This document shows, in pieces, positions 36,481 through 46,178 of a DNA stretch of 64,000 nucleotides. Every line of letters starts with the position of its first letter. Position 1 is the first letter of the stretch. A program made the position numbers and the translations under genes. The stretch is from Erwinia sp. HDF1-3R (lineage in GTDB: Bacteria > Pseudomonadota > Gammaproteobacteria > Enterobacterales > Enterobacteriaceae), in NCBI RefSeq assembly GCF_039621855.1, contig NZ_CP155071.1, positions 2,976,001 through 3,040,000 of the forward strand. Reading direction: 5' to 3'. The notes under the pieces were generated by a model. It had not been told where the DNA came from and made no database searches. It saw only the letters and a list, made by a program, of their open reading frames with translations.

Positions 36481-38094
36481 TTACTGTGCGATTGTGGGGT
36501 GCAGACCGGGAAGGACCGGCAGCGCCTGTAACAGTTTTTGCGTCCACGGGTGCTGCGGTGCGGTAAAGACCTGGCACAGTTCGCCGCTCTCCACCACCTG
36601 ACCGTTTTGCATTACCAGTACGCGGTCGGCGAGATGCTGGATCACGCCAAGATCGTGCGAGATAAACAGCAGTGCAGTGCCGTGCGCGGCCTGCATATCG
36701 GCCAGCAGATCGAGCACCTGCGCCTGCACCGAGACGTCGAGTGCGCTGACCGGCTCATCGGCCACCAGCAGCGCCGGATTGGGTGCAAAGGCGCGGGCGA
36801 TAGCGACGCGCTGGCGCTGACCGCCTGAGAGTTGCTGCGGGTAGCGATTAAGAAAGCGGTCGCCGAGCTGCACCTCGTCCAGCAGTTGGCATACCCGCTG
36901 GCGACGTGCGTCGCCGTAAATACCGACGCAGTCCAGGCTTTCACCAATAATTTTTTCCACCGTGTAGCGCGGATCAAAAGAGCTGTACGGGTCCTGGGCG
37001 ATCAGCTGTAAACGCGCCCGTCGGTCACGGCGTGCTTTCTCCGGGAGGCGATCCCAGCGGCTCCCCTCCAGCAGCAGCGTACCGCTGTCCGGCTCGCTGA
37101 TGCCCATCACCAGTTTGACCAGCGAGGTTTTGCCGGAGCCGGACTCCCCCACCACGCCGAGAGTTTCCCCGGCGTGCAGGGTAAAGTTGATGTTATTCAG
37201 CACCTGCCGCTCACCGTAAGCCTTATGCAGCCCGATCGCCTCCAGCAGCGGCGCCCCGCCAGGCTGGGGTCGCGTCGGCAGAGGCACCGGTTCGGCTGAA
37301 CTGAGGCGCAGACCGCGCGTGGCGGGTGTCGGCACCGCACGCAGCAGCCGCTGCGTCCAGGCATGCTGCGGCTGGCTGAGCAGCGGCCCGCAGTGGCCCT
37401 GCTCCACCACTTCGCCATCGCGCATCACCAGCACGCGATCCGCCAGCGCCGAGACCACCGCCAGATCGTGACTGATCAGCAGCAGCGCCTGGCCGTCGCG
37501 CCGTCGCTGCGCCAGCAGCTGGAGGATTTGCCGCTGTACCGTCATATCCAGCGCCGTGGTCGGCTCATCGGCGATCAGCAGCGCCGGACTGCCCGCCAGG
37601 GCGGTGGCAATCAGCGCGCGCTGGCGCTGGCCGCCGGAAAGCTGATGGGGGTAGCGATCGAGGCGGCTTTCGGCATCGTCGATGCCCGCCGCCTGGAGCA
37701 GCGCCACGCTTTTCTCCCGCAGCGGGGCGCCCGGCCGGTAGCCGGAGGCGGTTAGCGCATCGGCCAGCTGCTGCCCAATGCGCCGTAGCGGATCGAGCGA
37801 GACCAGCGCATCCTGTAGCACATAGCCGATGCGACGCCCGCGCAGCGCCTGCCAGTCGCGACGGCTGGCCTGCAACATGTCGCACCCGTCAATAACAAAG
37901 CGATCGGCACTGAAGGTGGCCCCCTCCGGCAGCAGCCCCAGCAGGCTGCGCGCCGTAAGGGTTTTGCCGGAGCCGGACTCGCCAACCAGCGCCACGGATT
38001 CGCCCGGCCACACCTGTAGACTGAGGTTTTTTACCACCTGCTGAGGGCCAAAGCGGATGGAGAGGTTGCGAATATCAATTACCGGCTGACTCAT
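36481..38094 (-). CDS. Dipeptide/nickel-type ABC transporter, double ATPase
   Basis: A 537-aa fusion of two ABC domains, each with Walker A GESGSGKT, signature LSGGQRQR and Walker B ([12 protein letters not shown] and [12 protein letters not shown]), equivalent to separate DppD and DppF. The ATG at 38094 overlaps the permease stop (ATGA); the open frame upstream is not used. It drives the two permeases that precede it. Its linkage to monooxygenases implies an organosulfur or amino-acid-like cargo. Confidence 0.92.
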   Translation of the reverse strand: MSQPVIDIRNLSIRFGPQQVVKNLSLQVWPGESVALVGESGSGKTLTARSLLGLLPEGATFSADRFVIDGCDMLQASRRDWQALRGRRIGYVLQDALVSLDPLRRIGQQLADALTASGYRPGAPLREKSVALLQAAGIDDAESRLDRYPHQLSGGQRQRALIATALAGSPALLIADEPTTALDMTVQRQILQLLAQRRRDGQALLLISHDLAVVSALADRVLVMRDGEVVEQGHCGPLLSQPQHAWTQRLLRAVPTPATRGLRLSSAEPVPLPTRPQPGGAPLLEAIGLHKAYGERQVLNNINFTLHAGETLGVVGESGSGKTSLVKLVMGISEPDSGTLLLEGSRWDRLPEKARRDRRARLQLIAQDPYSSFDPRYTVEKIIGESLDCVGIYGDARRQRVCQLLDEVQLGDRFLNRYPQQLSGGQRQRVAIARAFAPNPALLVADEPVSALDVSVQAQVLDLLADMQAAHGTALLFISHDLGVIQHLADRVLVMQNGQVVESGELCQVFTAPQHPWTQKLLQALPVLPGLHPTIAQ

Positions 38095-38927
38095 TGCGAC
38101 CTCCCGGCAAAGCGCGTCTGCCAGTAGCGGCCCAGCGTGCTCACCGCCACCACCGTCAGGGTAATAAACACCCCCGGCCAGGCGGCGATCCACCAGGCGT
38201 TGCGCAGGTAGTTACGCCCTTCCGCCAGCATCAGCCCCCATTCGGCGGTAGGCGGCTGCGGCCCCATGCCGAGAAAGCTCAGCCCGGCGGTGCCGATAAT
38301 CACGGTGCCCAGCCCGAGCGTCGCCAGCGCCGGAACCTGCGCCATCGCGTGGGGCAGAATATGCCGCACCGTTAGCCGGAAGCGCGACAGGCCAAAGGTG
38401 CGGGCCTGTTCAACGTAGCCGGAGGTCATCACGCTGCGCGTCTGCACCCGCACCACGCGGGCAAAGCGCGGCACCGACGCCACGCCCAGCGCAATAATCA
38501 GGTTAGCGGTGCCGGGACCGGTAAAGGCGATCAGCATCAGCGCCAACAGCAGGTCGGGAAACGCCGAGATAACGTCTACCGCGCGGCTCAGCAGCTCATC
38601 GACCACGCCGCGCGCCAGCGCCGCGCTCAGCCCCAGCAGCGTGCCGAAGATCACCGCCAGCGCCATCGCCGCCACGCTTATCAGCAGCGAGTAGCGGCTG
38701 CCATAGATAATCCGCGTCAGCAGGTCGCGCCCCAGCTGATCGGTCCCCAGCCAGTGCTGCGCCGAAGGGGGTAGCTGGGCGTTAACCGGGTCGGCCAGTA
38801 GCGGATCGCCGTGCGTCAGCCACTCAGGCGCCACCACGGCCAGCGCGACCAGCAGCAGAAACAGGCTGGCGCTCCAGACGGAGGCGGGCAGCGTCGGGGA
38901 GAAACGTGCGGAGAGAGCTTTCATCAT
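38091..38927 (-). CDS. Dipeptide/nickel-type ABC permease (DppC-like)
   Basis: A 278-aa permease with the DppC-type N-terminal part (LLADPVNAQLPPSAQHWLGTDQLGRDLLTRI) and six helices; EAA region VEQARTFGLSRFRLTVRHILPH. The start is the ATG at 38927, overlapping the stop of the preceding permease. The longer frame upstream is not coding-like. Confidence 0.9.
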   Translation of the reverse strand: MMKALSARFSPTLPASVWSASLFLLLVALAVVAPEWLTHGDPLLADPVNAQLPPSAQHWLGTDQLGRDLLTRIIYGSRYSLLISVAAMALAVIFGTLLGLSAALARGVVDELLSRAVDVISAFPDLLLALMLIAFTGPGTANLIIALGVASVPRFARVVRVQTRSVMTSGYVEQARTFGLSRFRLTVRHILPHAMAQVPALATLGLGTVIIGTAGLSFLGMGPQPPTAEWGLMLAEGRNYLRNAWWIAAWPGVFITLTVVAVSTLGRYWQTRFAGRSQ

Positions 38928-39913
38928 CGGCTCTCCTCCCGCAGGCGTGGGTCGAGCCACAGCGCCAGAATATCCACCAGCGTGCTCATCACCACGTAGA
39001 TCAGCGCCGAAAGGATCGCTACCGCCAGCACCACCGGCAGATCCTTCGCCAGCACCGCATCCACCGTCAGCTTGCCCAGACCCGGACGGCCAAACACCTG
39101 CTCGGTGATCACCGCCCCGCTCAGCAGCCCGCCCACCAGCCAGCCGGTCAGGGTGACGACCGGCAGGGCGGCATGGCGCAGAGCGTGACGCAGGCGAATC
39201 GTGGTTTCGCCCACGCCCCACGCGCGCAGCGTCAGGGTAAAGGGTGCCGCCAGCGCGCTTTCCAGCTCGCGCCGCAGCACCTGTGCCAGCACCGCACCCT
39301 GGGCAAGCCCAAGCGACAGCGCCGGCAGCACCAGCGAAGAGAGATGCCGGTCGCCCGCCACCGGGAACCAGCGCAGGCTAAAACTGAAGATAAACAGCAG
39401 CACGATGCCCAGCCAGAACGACGGCGTGGAAGCCAGCAGCAGCTCCAGCCCACCCGCCACGCGCCGACCCCAGCGGCGGTTTGCCGTCGCGACTGCCATT
39501 ACCACGGCGAAGAGGATGCTGACCAGCAGCGCCGCCGCGGTCAGCTTCAGCGTCGGCCACAGCTGGGTGGTCAGCAGCTGGCTTACTTCGGTATTCAGGA
39601 CGTAAGAGCGGCCAAAATCGCCGTGCACCGCGCGCCACAGATAGTGCAGATACTGCCACGCCAGCGGCTCATTCAGCCCCCATTCACTGCGGATAGCCGC
39701 CTCAATGGCCGGCGTGCGCGCCTGTTCACCAATCAGCAGGCTGACCGTATCGCCCGGTGCCAGATGGATGCCAAGAAACGCCAGCGTCACCGCCGCCCAC
39801 AGCACCAGCACGCCGCCGGAGAGACGCCCGGCGATACGACGCACCAGCAGGCTGCGCCACAGCGCGGGACGCGGCGCGCGCGGCGGATGGGTTAAGATGC
39901 TCTCAAGACTCAT
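38924..39913 (-). CDS. Dipeptide/nickel-type ABC permease (DppB-like)
   Basis: A 329-aa inner-membrane permease with the DppB N-terminal hallmark (AAVTLAFLGIHLAPGD) and a periplasmic loop before the transport domain; EAA loop LRAWGVGETTIRLRHALRHA. It forms the heteromeric channel with the DppC-like protein. It lies 15 bases after the binding-protein gene. Confidence 0.9.
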   Translation of the reverse strand: MSLESILTHPPRAPRPALWRSLLVRRIAGRLSGGVLVLWAAVTLAFLGIHLAPGDTVSLLIGEQARTPAIEAAIRSEWGLNEPLAWQYLHYLWRAVHGDFGRSYVLNTEVSQLLTTQLWPTLKLTAAALLVSILFAVVMAVATANRRWGRRVAGGLELLLASTPSFWLGIVLLFIFSFSLRWFPVAGDRHLSSLVLPALSLGLAQGAVLAQVLRRELESALAAPFTLTLRAWGVGETTIRLRHALRHAALPVVTLTGWLVGGLLSGAVITEQVFGRPGLGKLTVDAVLAKDLPVVLAVAILSALIYVVMSTLVDILALWLDPRLREESR

Positions 39914-39928
39914 GCTCGCCTCTCCCGG

Positions 39929-41542
39929 TTAGTGTTCGCTCAGCCAGATGTCGTAGCTATTTTCCGGCATCTGCTTAAAGCTGCGGAAACCGACGCCGTG
40001 GACATAGCTGGCCGCCGCAATCTGATCTTCCGGCTCATAGAGCGGCACCGCCAGCGCCTGCTTAATGAGTGCGTATTGCTGAAGATCGCTGTAGTTCTGC
40101 CGCTGCTGCGCCGCATCGAGCGTCGCCGCCGCGCGGTCCAGCCAGCCATTGATCTCCGGGCTGTTGACGCGGCTGTAGTTGATTGCCCCGCCCGCGTTGA
40201 CCGGGCGATAGTGATTTTCAATATCAATGCCGTCGGTATCGGTGTTCGAGTTGGCTATCGAGCCAAATTTTCCGCTGTTGCGTACCTCAACGTAGGTGCC
40301 TGCGTCGACGTAGCGCAGCTTAAGCTCCACGCCAAGACGCTGCCGCGCCTGAGCCTGAAGCGCCTGGAGCAGCACGTCGCGCTGATCGCGCACCGTCGCC
40401 TGGGCCTGGATCACCTCGATGCTCAGCCGCTGACCGTTTTTGCTGCGAAAGCCCTGGCTGTCGCGCGTGGTCCAGCCTGCCTCATCCAGCAGTGAGTTAG
40501 CGAGCGCGGGCTGGTTGCCATATTTGCCCTCCAGCTCCTTGTTATAGAGCGGATCAACGGGTGAGGTAATGCCCCAGGCGCGGGTGCGCTCGCCGCGATA
40601 GACCGATTTCAGGATCGGATCGATATCCAGTCCCTGTAGCAGCGCCTGGCGCACTTTCAGCTCGCGGGTCGGGCCGTAGTCGACGTTCAGGAACAGCGAG
40701 TAAGGGGTTCCGGTGTTAAGCGCATGCTGATAGGTAAAGTCGGCGTTGTCCTTAAATTCCCCGGCATCGTTGCCGGATATCCCTTCAATCACGTCGACCT
40801 GTCCCGAAAGCAGCGCGCCGGTGCGCACCGAAGACTCCGGCAGAAAGCGATAGGTCACGCTGTCGAGATAGGCTGGTCCCTGATGCTGTGCAGTGGCCGG
40901 TGCCCAGTGATAGTTCGGGTTGCGCACGAAGGTCGCCTGCTGGCCTTTCTCATAACTTTCGAGGATAAATGGCCCGGTGCCGGCAATCTCCGTACCTCCC
41001 GACCTGAGCTGCGATGAATGCCAGCTGGCGGGGGCCAGGATCGGTAATTTCGCGGCGAAGGCGAGGAACGGGGCAAAGCCCTGTTTCAGCGTAATGGTCA
41101 CGCTGTGGTCATCCGGCGTGTCGATGCGGGCAATGCGCACGCCCATCGCGCACAGGCTGCTGCCGGCACAGTATTGTGCATCCTGCAAATGGCGGAAATT
41201 TTCAGCTACCGCGCTGGCGGTCAGCTTCTCGCCGTTGGAAAAGGTGACGTCGGGGCGCAGGGTGAAGGTGAAGCTTTTGCCGTCCGGCGAGGCCTGATAG
41301 CCCTGTGCCAGCCAGGGAACGTAGCTGCCGTCCGGGCGGCGCGCCAGCAGCGATTCCCAGACGTTGCGCAGCACCACTTCCGCCTTCGACTGGCCGTTAA
41401 GCTGCGGGTTAAACGGAACGGGCTCGGTCTCGACGCCCCAGGTCAGGCTGCCGCCACGGTGAGGCTGTGCGGCGGCAAGGGCAGAGACACTGCCCAGCAG
41501 GCAGGTAAAACTCAGCGCAAGGGCGAGCGAATTCACTTTCAT
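39929..41542 (-). CDS. Periplasmic solute-binding protein (family 5, oligopeptide/nickel type)
   Basis: A 537-aa SBP_bac_5 protein with a signal peptide (MKVNSLALALSFTCLLG, cleavage after ALA). The family pattern is clear (GGSLTWGVETEPVPFNPQLN; LRPDVTFSNGEKLTA; VDVIEGISGN; RQALLQGLDIDPILKS). It captures the cargo for the double-permease importer. Cargo in this family spans peptides, nickel chelates and sulfur compounds such as glutathione; here an S-conjugate is inferred from neighbours. Confidence 0.9.
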   Translation of the reverse strand: MKVNSLALALSFTCLLGSVSALAAAQPHRGGSLTWGVETEPVPFNPQLNGQSKAEVVLRNVWESLLARRPDGSYVPWLAQGYQASPDGKSFTFTLRPDVTFSNGEKLTASAVAENFRHLQDAQYCAGSSLCAMGVRIARIDTPDDHSVTITLKQGFAPFLAFAAKLPILAPASWHSSQLRSGGTEIAGTGPFILESYEKGQQATFVRNPNYHWAPATAQHQGPAYLDSVTYRFLPESSVRTGALLSGQVDVIEGISGNDAGEFKDNADFTYQHALNTGTPYSLFLNVDYGPTRELKVRQALLQGLDIDPILKSVYRGERTRAWGITSPVDPLYNKELEGKYGNQPALANSLLDEAGWTTRDSQGFRSKNGQRLSIEVIQAQATVRDQRDVLLQALQAQARQRLGVELKLRYVDAGTYVEVRNSGKFGSIANSNTDTDGIDIENHYRPVNAGGAINYSRVNSPEINGWLDRAAATLDAAQQRQNYSDLQQYALIKQALAVPLYEPEDQIAAASYVHGVGFRSFKQMPENSYDIWLSEH

Positions 41543-41584
41543 ATTATTCCCGGTCGTTGCAGGTGTTATTTTTAAGGCCCTGAA

Positions 41585-42118
41585 TCAGGCAGGCTGTATA
41601 ATTTCAGCGACCTCTGGGGGCGCAATGGCGATAAACTCTTTTTTCAGAAAAACCAGTTCCTCGCCTAATTTATTGGTGCGATAACAGAAAGGCTGGTAGC
41701 CACGACGTAAATAAAGTTCGCTAAGCCAGGGATGCTTAATGGCCGTGGCTAAATAGACGCCCGGAGCTTTTAGTGTCTCCTGCAATAAACGGCGTTCGGC
41801 CCAGTCAATTATTTTTCGGCCATAGCCCTGACCTTTATAATCCGGGTCGACGGCAAACCAGTGAATAAACGGCAGTGCCGCAGGCGCGCTGGCGTCCTGC
41901 GCCCAGGGCAGGCGCACGGTTACGGTGGCGACCGCGCGCTGCCATTTGCGCAATACCAGCACCGTCTCCTGCTCGATGGTGGCGCGTACCTCGGCCACCG
42001 TCCCCTGCGTAATGGTGAAATGGATATTCTCACGCAGGAGTGATGCATAGGCGCGTTGTAATAAAGCGAATATTTCTTCCGCGTCGTCGGGTTTTGCCAC
42101 CTGAACAGATTGACTCAT
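41585..42118 (-). CDS. GNAT-family N-acetyltransferase, first gene of the sulfur operon
   Basis: A 177-aa GNAT protein with the acetyl-CoA-binding motif A (HWFAVDPDYKGQGYGRKIID) and motif B (GVYLATAIKHPWLSELYLRRGYQ). It is the promoter-proximal gene of the 11-gene operon; 42 bases separate it from the binding-protein gene. In the Bacillus S-alkyl-cysteine pathway a GNAT acetylates the cysteine conjugate before oxidative C-S cleavage, so the same role is proposed here. Alternatives are self-protection or an unrelated amine. Confidence 0.85.
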   Translation of the reverse strand: MSQSVQVAKPDDAEEIFALLQRAYASLLRENIHFTITQGTVAEVRATIEQETVLVLRKWQRAVATVTVRLPWAQDASAPAALPFIHWFAVDPDYKGQGYGRKIIDWAERRLLQETLKAPGVYLATAIKHPWLSELYLRRGYQPFCYRTNKLGEELVFLKKEFIAIAPPEVAEIIQPA

Positions 42119-42220
42119 AGCTGCCGCTTCCTTAATTCATCACCGCTAAATTATTAGAATTCGGCGAAATGAATGTAAACCGACAATAATGACAATCGTT
42201 TTGTTGAATATGGGAATAAA
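42119..42220 (-). promoter_or_regulatory. Upstream region of the organosulfur operon
   Basis: About 100 AT-rich bases between the GNAT start and the aco terminator that must contain the operon promoter. I cannot identify clear -35/-10 boxes, or a CysB or Cbl site by eye. Confidence 0.35.
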
Positions 42221-42244
42221 CGCCTGACCGGGACCGGTCAGGCG
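42221..42244 (-). terminator. Terminator of the aco operon
   Basis: A 10-bp perfect stem (cgcctgaccg/cggtcaggcg) with a 4-base loop, overlapping the stop codon of the lipoate-ligase-like gene, followed on the minus strand by TTTATT. Confidence 0.7.
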
Positions 42245-43008
42245 GCATCTACCCCGCTGGCTGCGACGGCGCGCAATAATGCCCTGGCGATATTATCGAC
42301 CAGACGGTCATTTCGCCGGGTCAGCATTTGCGCAACGCTGACCGTTTTCGCTGCCTGATACAGGCGTCCGCTGCCGATCGCCGCCTCAAACTGATTGGCG
42401 AGGCGATGCACAGCATCCAGATCGCAGTCGACCAGCAGTACCGCATGCGCCAGCACCACGTGGCGGCGCGGCTCTCCGACCGGCTGGCCCGGGATCGCCT
42501 GCCAGTACTGGGCGGTACCGGCGATTTTTCGCGCCTGCTCACCCTCGCCACAGGCAAGGTTAAAGCGTCCGTCGCAGAAGGAGCCTTCTACGGCCTGAAA
42601 ATGGGTTGCCACGCCTGAATCGGCCAGCGCCCCACTGAGCACGCCGCACAGTTGGTGATAAACGCCCTCTGCCGCTTCGCCCAGGGTGCGATCCGTGGAC
42701 CAGGCCAGGCTGAGGTTGAGGATCCCCGGTCCCTGGGGCACCAGCCCGCCGCCCGATTTGCGCATAAATACCGGGCAGCCCGCCGCCGCAAATTGCTCAC
42801 GTACCGGGGCCAGCGAGGCATAGCGTTTGTAGCTGGCGGGCACCACCAGCGACTGTGGCCCCTGCCAGACCTGTGCCACCGGCTGGCCCGCAGCGGCGGG
42901 TTGAAACAGCCCGGCTTCCGCCAGCGTCGGATCGGCATAAAACCCTAACTGCGGTGGCCGCAGCGAAAACTGGCCGCCCTGAGCGGCGGCCATGACATCA
43001 TTTTCCAT
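42238..43008 (-). CDS. Lipoate-protein ligase A-like protein of the acetoin cluster
   Basis: A 256-aa protein of the BPL/LplA catalytic family (FMRKSGGGLVPQGPGILNLSLAW resembling the RRxSGGGxVxxxxGxLxxS signature; CDGRFNLACGEGEQARKIAGTAQYW). It should attach lipoate or octanoate to the lipoyl domain of AcoC. It is translated eight bases after acoC and is the last gene before the terminator. Acetoin clusters sometimes carry such a dedicated ligase. A small C-terminal LplA domain is not evident. Confidence 0.8.
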   Translation of the reverse strand: MENDVMAAAQGGQFSLRPPQLGFYADPTLAEAGLFQPAAAGQPVAQVWQGPQSLVVPASYKRYASLAPVREQFAAAGCPVFMRKSGGGLVPQGPGILNLSLAWSTDRTLGEAAEGVYHQLCGVLSGALADSGVATHFQAVEGSFCDGRFNLACGEGEQARKIAGTAQYWQAIPGQPVGEPRRHVVLAHAVLLVDCDLDAVHRLANQFEAAIGSGRLYQAAKTVSVAQMLTRRNDRLVDNIARALLRAVAASGVDAA

Positions 43009-43016
43009 TCCGTTCC

Positions 43017-44135
43017 TTATCCGGCCCCGATATGCTGCTGGAGCAGCCGGTTAACCTGCTGAGATTTTTCCATCTGTGGCATATGCCCTGCGGCGCTGAG
43101 GATCTCGACCTGACTGCCGGAAGGCGCATGCTGCGCGTCACCGGCAGGGATAATCGCATCCTCCTCCCCCCAGATCACCAGCAGCGGTGGCGAGCAGCCA
43201 TCCAGCTCGCGCCCGGGCAGAGCAGACTGCTGACCCGCGGCAAACAGGCCCTGATGAAGCGCGTTCAGGCTCTCCGTCACACCGTCCAGCCGCTTATATT
43301 TAAGCAAATCATCCAGCATCTGGCGACTCACCAGGCTGCGATCGGCGAAAAGCAGTTCAATCACCGGTTTCAGCTCACGCCGCGACTGCGCATCAATAAA
43401 GCCCTGAGTGTAAGCCTGATTAATCTGCGGCCCAAACCCGGCGCTGCCAATCAGCGACAGCGTGCGCACGCGCTGGGGCGCATCCAGCGCCAGCCGGGCA
43501 GCAATGGCCCCGCCCAGCGAATGCCCCACCAGATGCGCGGCGGGCAGCGCCAGCGCATCCATAAACGCCGCAATAAAATCCGCCAGCTCGTCCAGTCCAC
43601 TGCCCGCCAGCCGGGTTTGCGACTGGCCGTGCGCGGGCAGATCCAGCGCGATAACCGTCGAGGTGGGAAAGGCATCCAGATTAAACAGCCAGTTATCCAG
43701 ATCGCCACCAAAGCCGTGGATAAACAGCACCACCTCCTCGCCCTCTCCCTTGCGCTGGTAGCGTATCCGCAGGCCGTTGACCTCAACAAACTGGTCGGCG
43801 GAAACCGCCTCGTCCTCCTCCTCCTCCCCCACCGGCAACACCCAGGCCTGAATAAACTGGTCAATCTCCTGCTCGCTAACGCTGTCAGCGGCCAGGACGC
43901 CGAGCAGCGCTTTCACCGGCAGCACATCCCCCTCTTCCGCCACCCTGCGCCGCAGCACGCCGCCGTCTGTCGCCTCCACCGCGTTGGCGATTTTATCGGT
44001 TTCCACATTCAGCACCGGCATACCCGGCACGATAGTCGCTCCCTCTGCTACCAGCCATTCATTGACCGTACCTTCACGCATTGACAGCCCCCATTTGGGC
44101 ATCACTACCGGAATGATCCTGGCTTCGCTCATCAC
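43017..44135 (-). CDS. acoC: Acetoin dehydrogenase E2 component (lipoyl domain plus alpha/beta hydrolase)
   Basis: A 372-aa protein. Residues 1-85 are a lipoyl domain with Lys48 in ETDKIA. An acidic linker (VGEEEEDEA) follows, and residues 115-372 are an alpha/beta-hydrolase domain with nucleophile elbow GHSLGGA, acid in GEEDAIIP and His in AGHMPQME. This is the normal AcoC build, different from the usual E2 acyltransferase. It transfers the acetyl group released from acetoin to CoA. It overlaps acoB by four bases. Confidence 0.92.
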   Translation of the reverse strand: MMSEARIIPVVMPKWGLSMREGTVNEWLVAEGATIVPGMPVLNVETDKIANAVEATDGGVLRRRVAEEGDVLPVKALLGVLAADSVSEQEIDQFIQAWVLPVGEEEEDEAVSADQFVEVNGLRIRYQRKGEGEEVVLFIHGFGGDLDNWLFNLDAFPTSTVIALDLPAHGQSQTRLAGSGLDELADFIAAFMDALALPAAHLVGHSLGGAIAARLALDAPQRVRTLSLIGSAGFGPQINQAYTQGFIDAQSRRELKPVIELLFADRSLVSRQMLDDLLKYKRLDGVTESLNALHQGLFAAGQQSALPGRELDGCSPPLLVIWGEEDAIIPAGDAQHAPSGSQVEILSAAGHMPQMEKSQQVNRLLQQHIGAG

Positions 44136-45154
44136 TGTTTCCCCCTGTAGCTGATGGTACGTTTTACCGCCTCAATAATGCGGGCGGCGCTGGGAATATA
44201 CTGGTCCTCCAGCGTCGGCGAGAACGGCACCGGGGTGTGCGGCGCGCAGACCATTTCGATCGGGGCTTTTAAGGCCGCAAACGCATGCTGCGCGACCTGC
44301 GCGGCAATGTCGGTGGCGATGTTGCAGCGCGGATGCGCCTCATCGACCACCACCAGGCGTCCGGTGTTCTCCACGGTTTCCAGTACCGTGTCGAGATCGA
44401 GCGGCGAGAGTGAACGCAGATCGACCACCTCCACGTCAATGCCCTGTTTTGCCAGCTGCTGTGCGGCATCCAGCGCGCGGTGCACCATCAGGCCGTAGGT
44501 GACAATGGAAACATCGCGGCCATCGCGTACGATGCTGGCCTCGCCAAAGGGGATGGCGTAAGGGCTTTCCGGCACCTCCCCCTCCAGACCATAGAGGTTT
44601 TTATGCTCGCAGAAGATCACCGGATCGTTGTCGCGGATCGCCTGAATCAGCATGCCTTTGGTGTCGTACGGCGTGCTCGGGCAGACCACTTTCAGACCGG
44701 GAATATGCGTAAATATCGGGGTGAGCATCTGTGAATGCTGCGCGGCGGCGCGAAAGCCTGCACCGACCATCGCCCGGATCACCACCGGCGTTTCCGCCTT
44801 GCCCCCGAACATATAGCGAAACTTTGCCGCCTGGTTGAAAATCTGATCGAAGCAGACCCCCATAAAGTCGATAAACATCAGTTCAGCAATCGGTCGCATG
44901 CCACAGGCCGCTGCGCCAATCGCTGCGCCCACGTAGGCCGACTCCGACAGCGGCGTGTCGAGCAGGCGGTCGCCGTGTTTGGCATACAGCCCTTTGGTGA
45001 CGCCGAGTACCCCTCCCCAGGCATCTTTTTCCCCCTCCGCGCCCATACCGCCCACAATGTCCTCGCCCAGCATGATGACGCTGGGGTCGCGGGTCATCTC
45101 CTGATCGATCGCTTCGTTGATCGCCATTTTCATGCTTAATTTTCTCGCCATCAT
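44132..45154 (-). CDS. acoB: Acetoin dehydrogenase E1 beta subunit
   Basis: A 340-aa transketolase-like pyrimidine-binding protein (EAIDQEMTRDPSVIMLGEDIVGGMGAEG; AELMFIDFMGVCFDQIFNQAAKFRYM; VVDLRSLSPLDLDTV; VVVDEAHPRCNIATDI). It forms the TPP-dependent E1 heterotetramer with AcoA and cleaves acetoin to acetaldehyde and an acetyl unit. The gene follows acoA after eight bases. Confidence 0.93.
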   Translation of the reverse strand: MMARKLSMKMAINEAIDQEMTRDPSVIMLGEDIVGGMGAEGEKDAWGGVLGVTKGLYAKHGDRLLDTPLSESAYVGAAIGAAACGMRPIAELMFIDFMGVCFDQIFNQAAKFRYMFGGKAETPVVIRAMVGAGFRAAAQHSQMLTPIFTHIPGLKVVCPSTPYDTKGMLIQAIRDNDPVIFCEHKNLYGLEGEVPESPYAIPFGEASIVRDGRDVSIVTYGLMVHRALDAAQQLAKQGIDVEVVDLRSLSPLDLDTVLETVENTGRLVVVDEAHPRCNIATDIAAQVAQHAFAALKAPIEMVCAPHTPVPFSPTLEDQYIPSAARIIEAVKRTISYRGKQ

Positions 45155-45162
45155 CGTTCCCC

Positions 45163-46161
45163 TCAGTAGCTGACATAAACATCGGATAGCAGTTCGGCTG
45201 CGGCCGGTTCCGGCGCGGCTTTTGCCGCGGCGACCGCCTGCTCGATCAGCGCCGCGACCTCCCGATCGACGTCGTTAAGCGCCGCCGCGCTGAGAACGCC
45301 GCGCCGTTCCACCTGCGAACGAAACAGCGTCAGGCAGTCCTGATTTTCGCGGACAGACGCCAGCTCATCCGCCGCACGGTAGGTCTGAGCGTCGCCCTCG
45401 AAATGGCCGTAGAAGCGCACCATTTTGCACTCCAGCAGCGCGGGGCCGCCGCCTTCCCGCGCCCGGCGGATCAGTTCGCCCGCCGTTTCATACACCGCAA
45501 AGAAGTCGGTGCCGTCCACGGTGACGCCGGGCAGGCCGAAACCGGCCGCGCGGTCAATGTAGCTGTCCACCGCCGTGCCGTAGCTGCGCGAGGTGGCCTC
45601 GGCGTAGCCGTTGTTTTCAATGACAAAAATGACCGGCAGGTTCCACACCGCCGCCAGATTGAGACTCTCCAGAAAGGTGCCCTGGTTGGCGGCACCATCG
45701 CCAGCAAAGGTGATCCCCACCTCCCCCCGGCCGCGAAATTTAGCCGCCAGCGCCGCGCCGCAGATCAGCGGTGCACCCGCCCCGAGAATGCCGTTTGCCC
45801 CCATCATGCCTTTGCTCAGGTCGGCAATATGCATGGAGCCGCCCTTGCCGTTGCAGGCCCCGCCGCTTTTGCCGTAGATCTCTTTCATCATCGCGACAAC
45901 ATCCACCCCTTTGGCGATGCAGTGCCCGTGGCCCCGGTGAGTACTGGCGATGCGATCACCGTCGTTCAGGTGCGAGATAATGCCTACCGCCGTGGCCTCC
46001 TCTCCGGCATACAGATGAACAAAGCCGGGGATATCGCCACGGGAAAAGTCCACGTGCAGGCGCTCCTCAAAATCACGGATGGTGCGCATCCGACGGTAAA
46101 CGCTCAGGAGCTGGTCACCACTGAGCAGGCTGCTGGTATTGCTCGCGTCTCTGTTGTTCAT
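45163..46161 (-). CDS. acoA: Acetoin dehydrogenase E1 alpha subunit
   Basis: A 332-aa E1 alpha protein with the TPP-binding motif GDGAANQG...ENNGYAEATS and the phosphorylation-loop-like RGHGHCIAKG. It is part of the acetoin dehydrogenase complex in the cytoplasm. The operon order acoX-acoA-acoB-acoC-ligase is complete except that no dihydrolipoamide dehydrogenase (E3) is encoded, so the chromosomal Lpd must serve. Confidence 0.93.
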   Translation of the reverse strand: MNNRDASNTSSLLSGDQLLSVYRRMRTIRDFEERLHVDFSRGDIPGFVHLYAGEEATAVGIISHLNDGDRIASTHRGHGHCIAKGVDVVAMMKEIYGKSGGACNGKGGSMHIADLSKGMMGANGILGAGAPLICGAALAAKFRGRGEVGITFAGDGAANQGTFLESLNLAAVWNLPVIFVIENNGYAEATSRSYGTAVDSYIDRAAGFGLPGVTVDGTDFFAVYETAGELIRRAREGGGPALLECKMVRFYGHFEGDAQTYRAADELASVRENQDCLTLFRSQVERRGVLSAAALNDVDREVAALIEQAVAAAKAAPEPAAAELLSDVYVSY

Positions 46162-46178
46162 CGTTGTCTCCAGATCGG

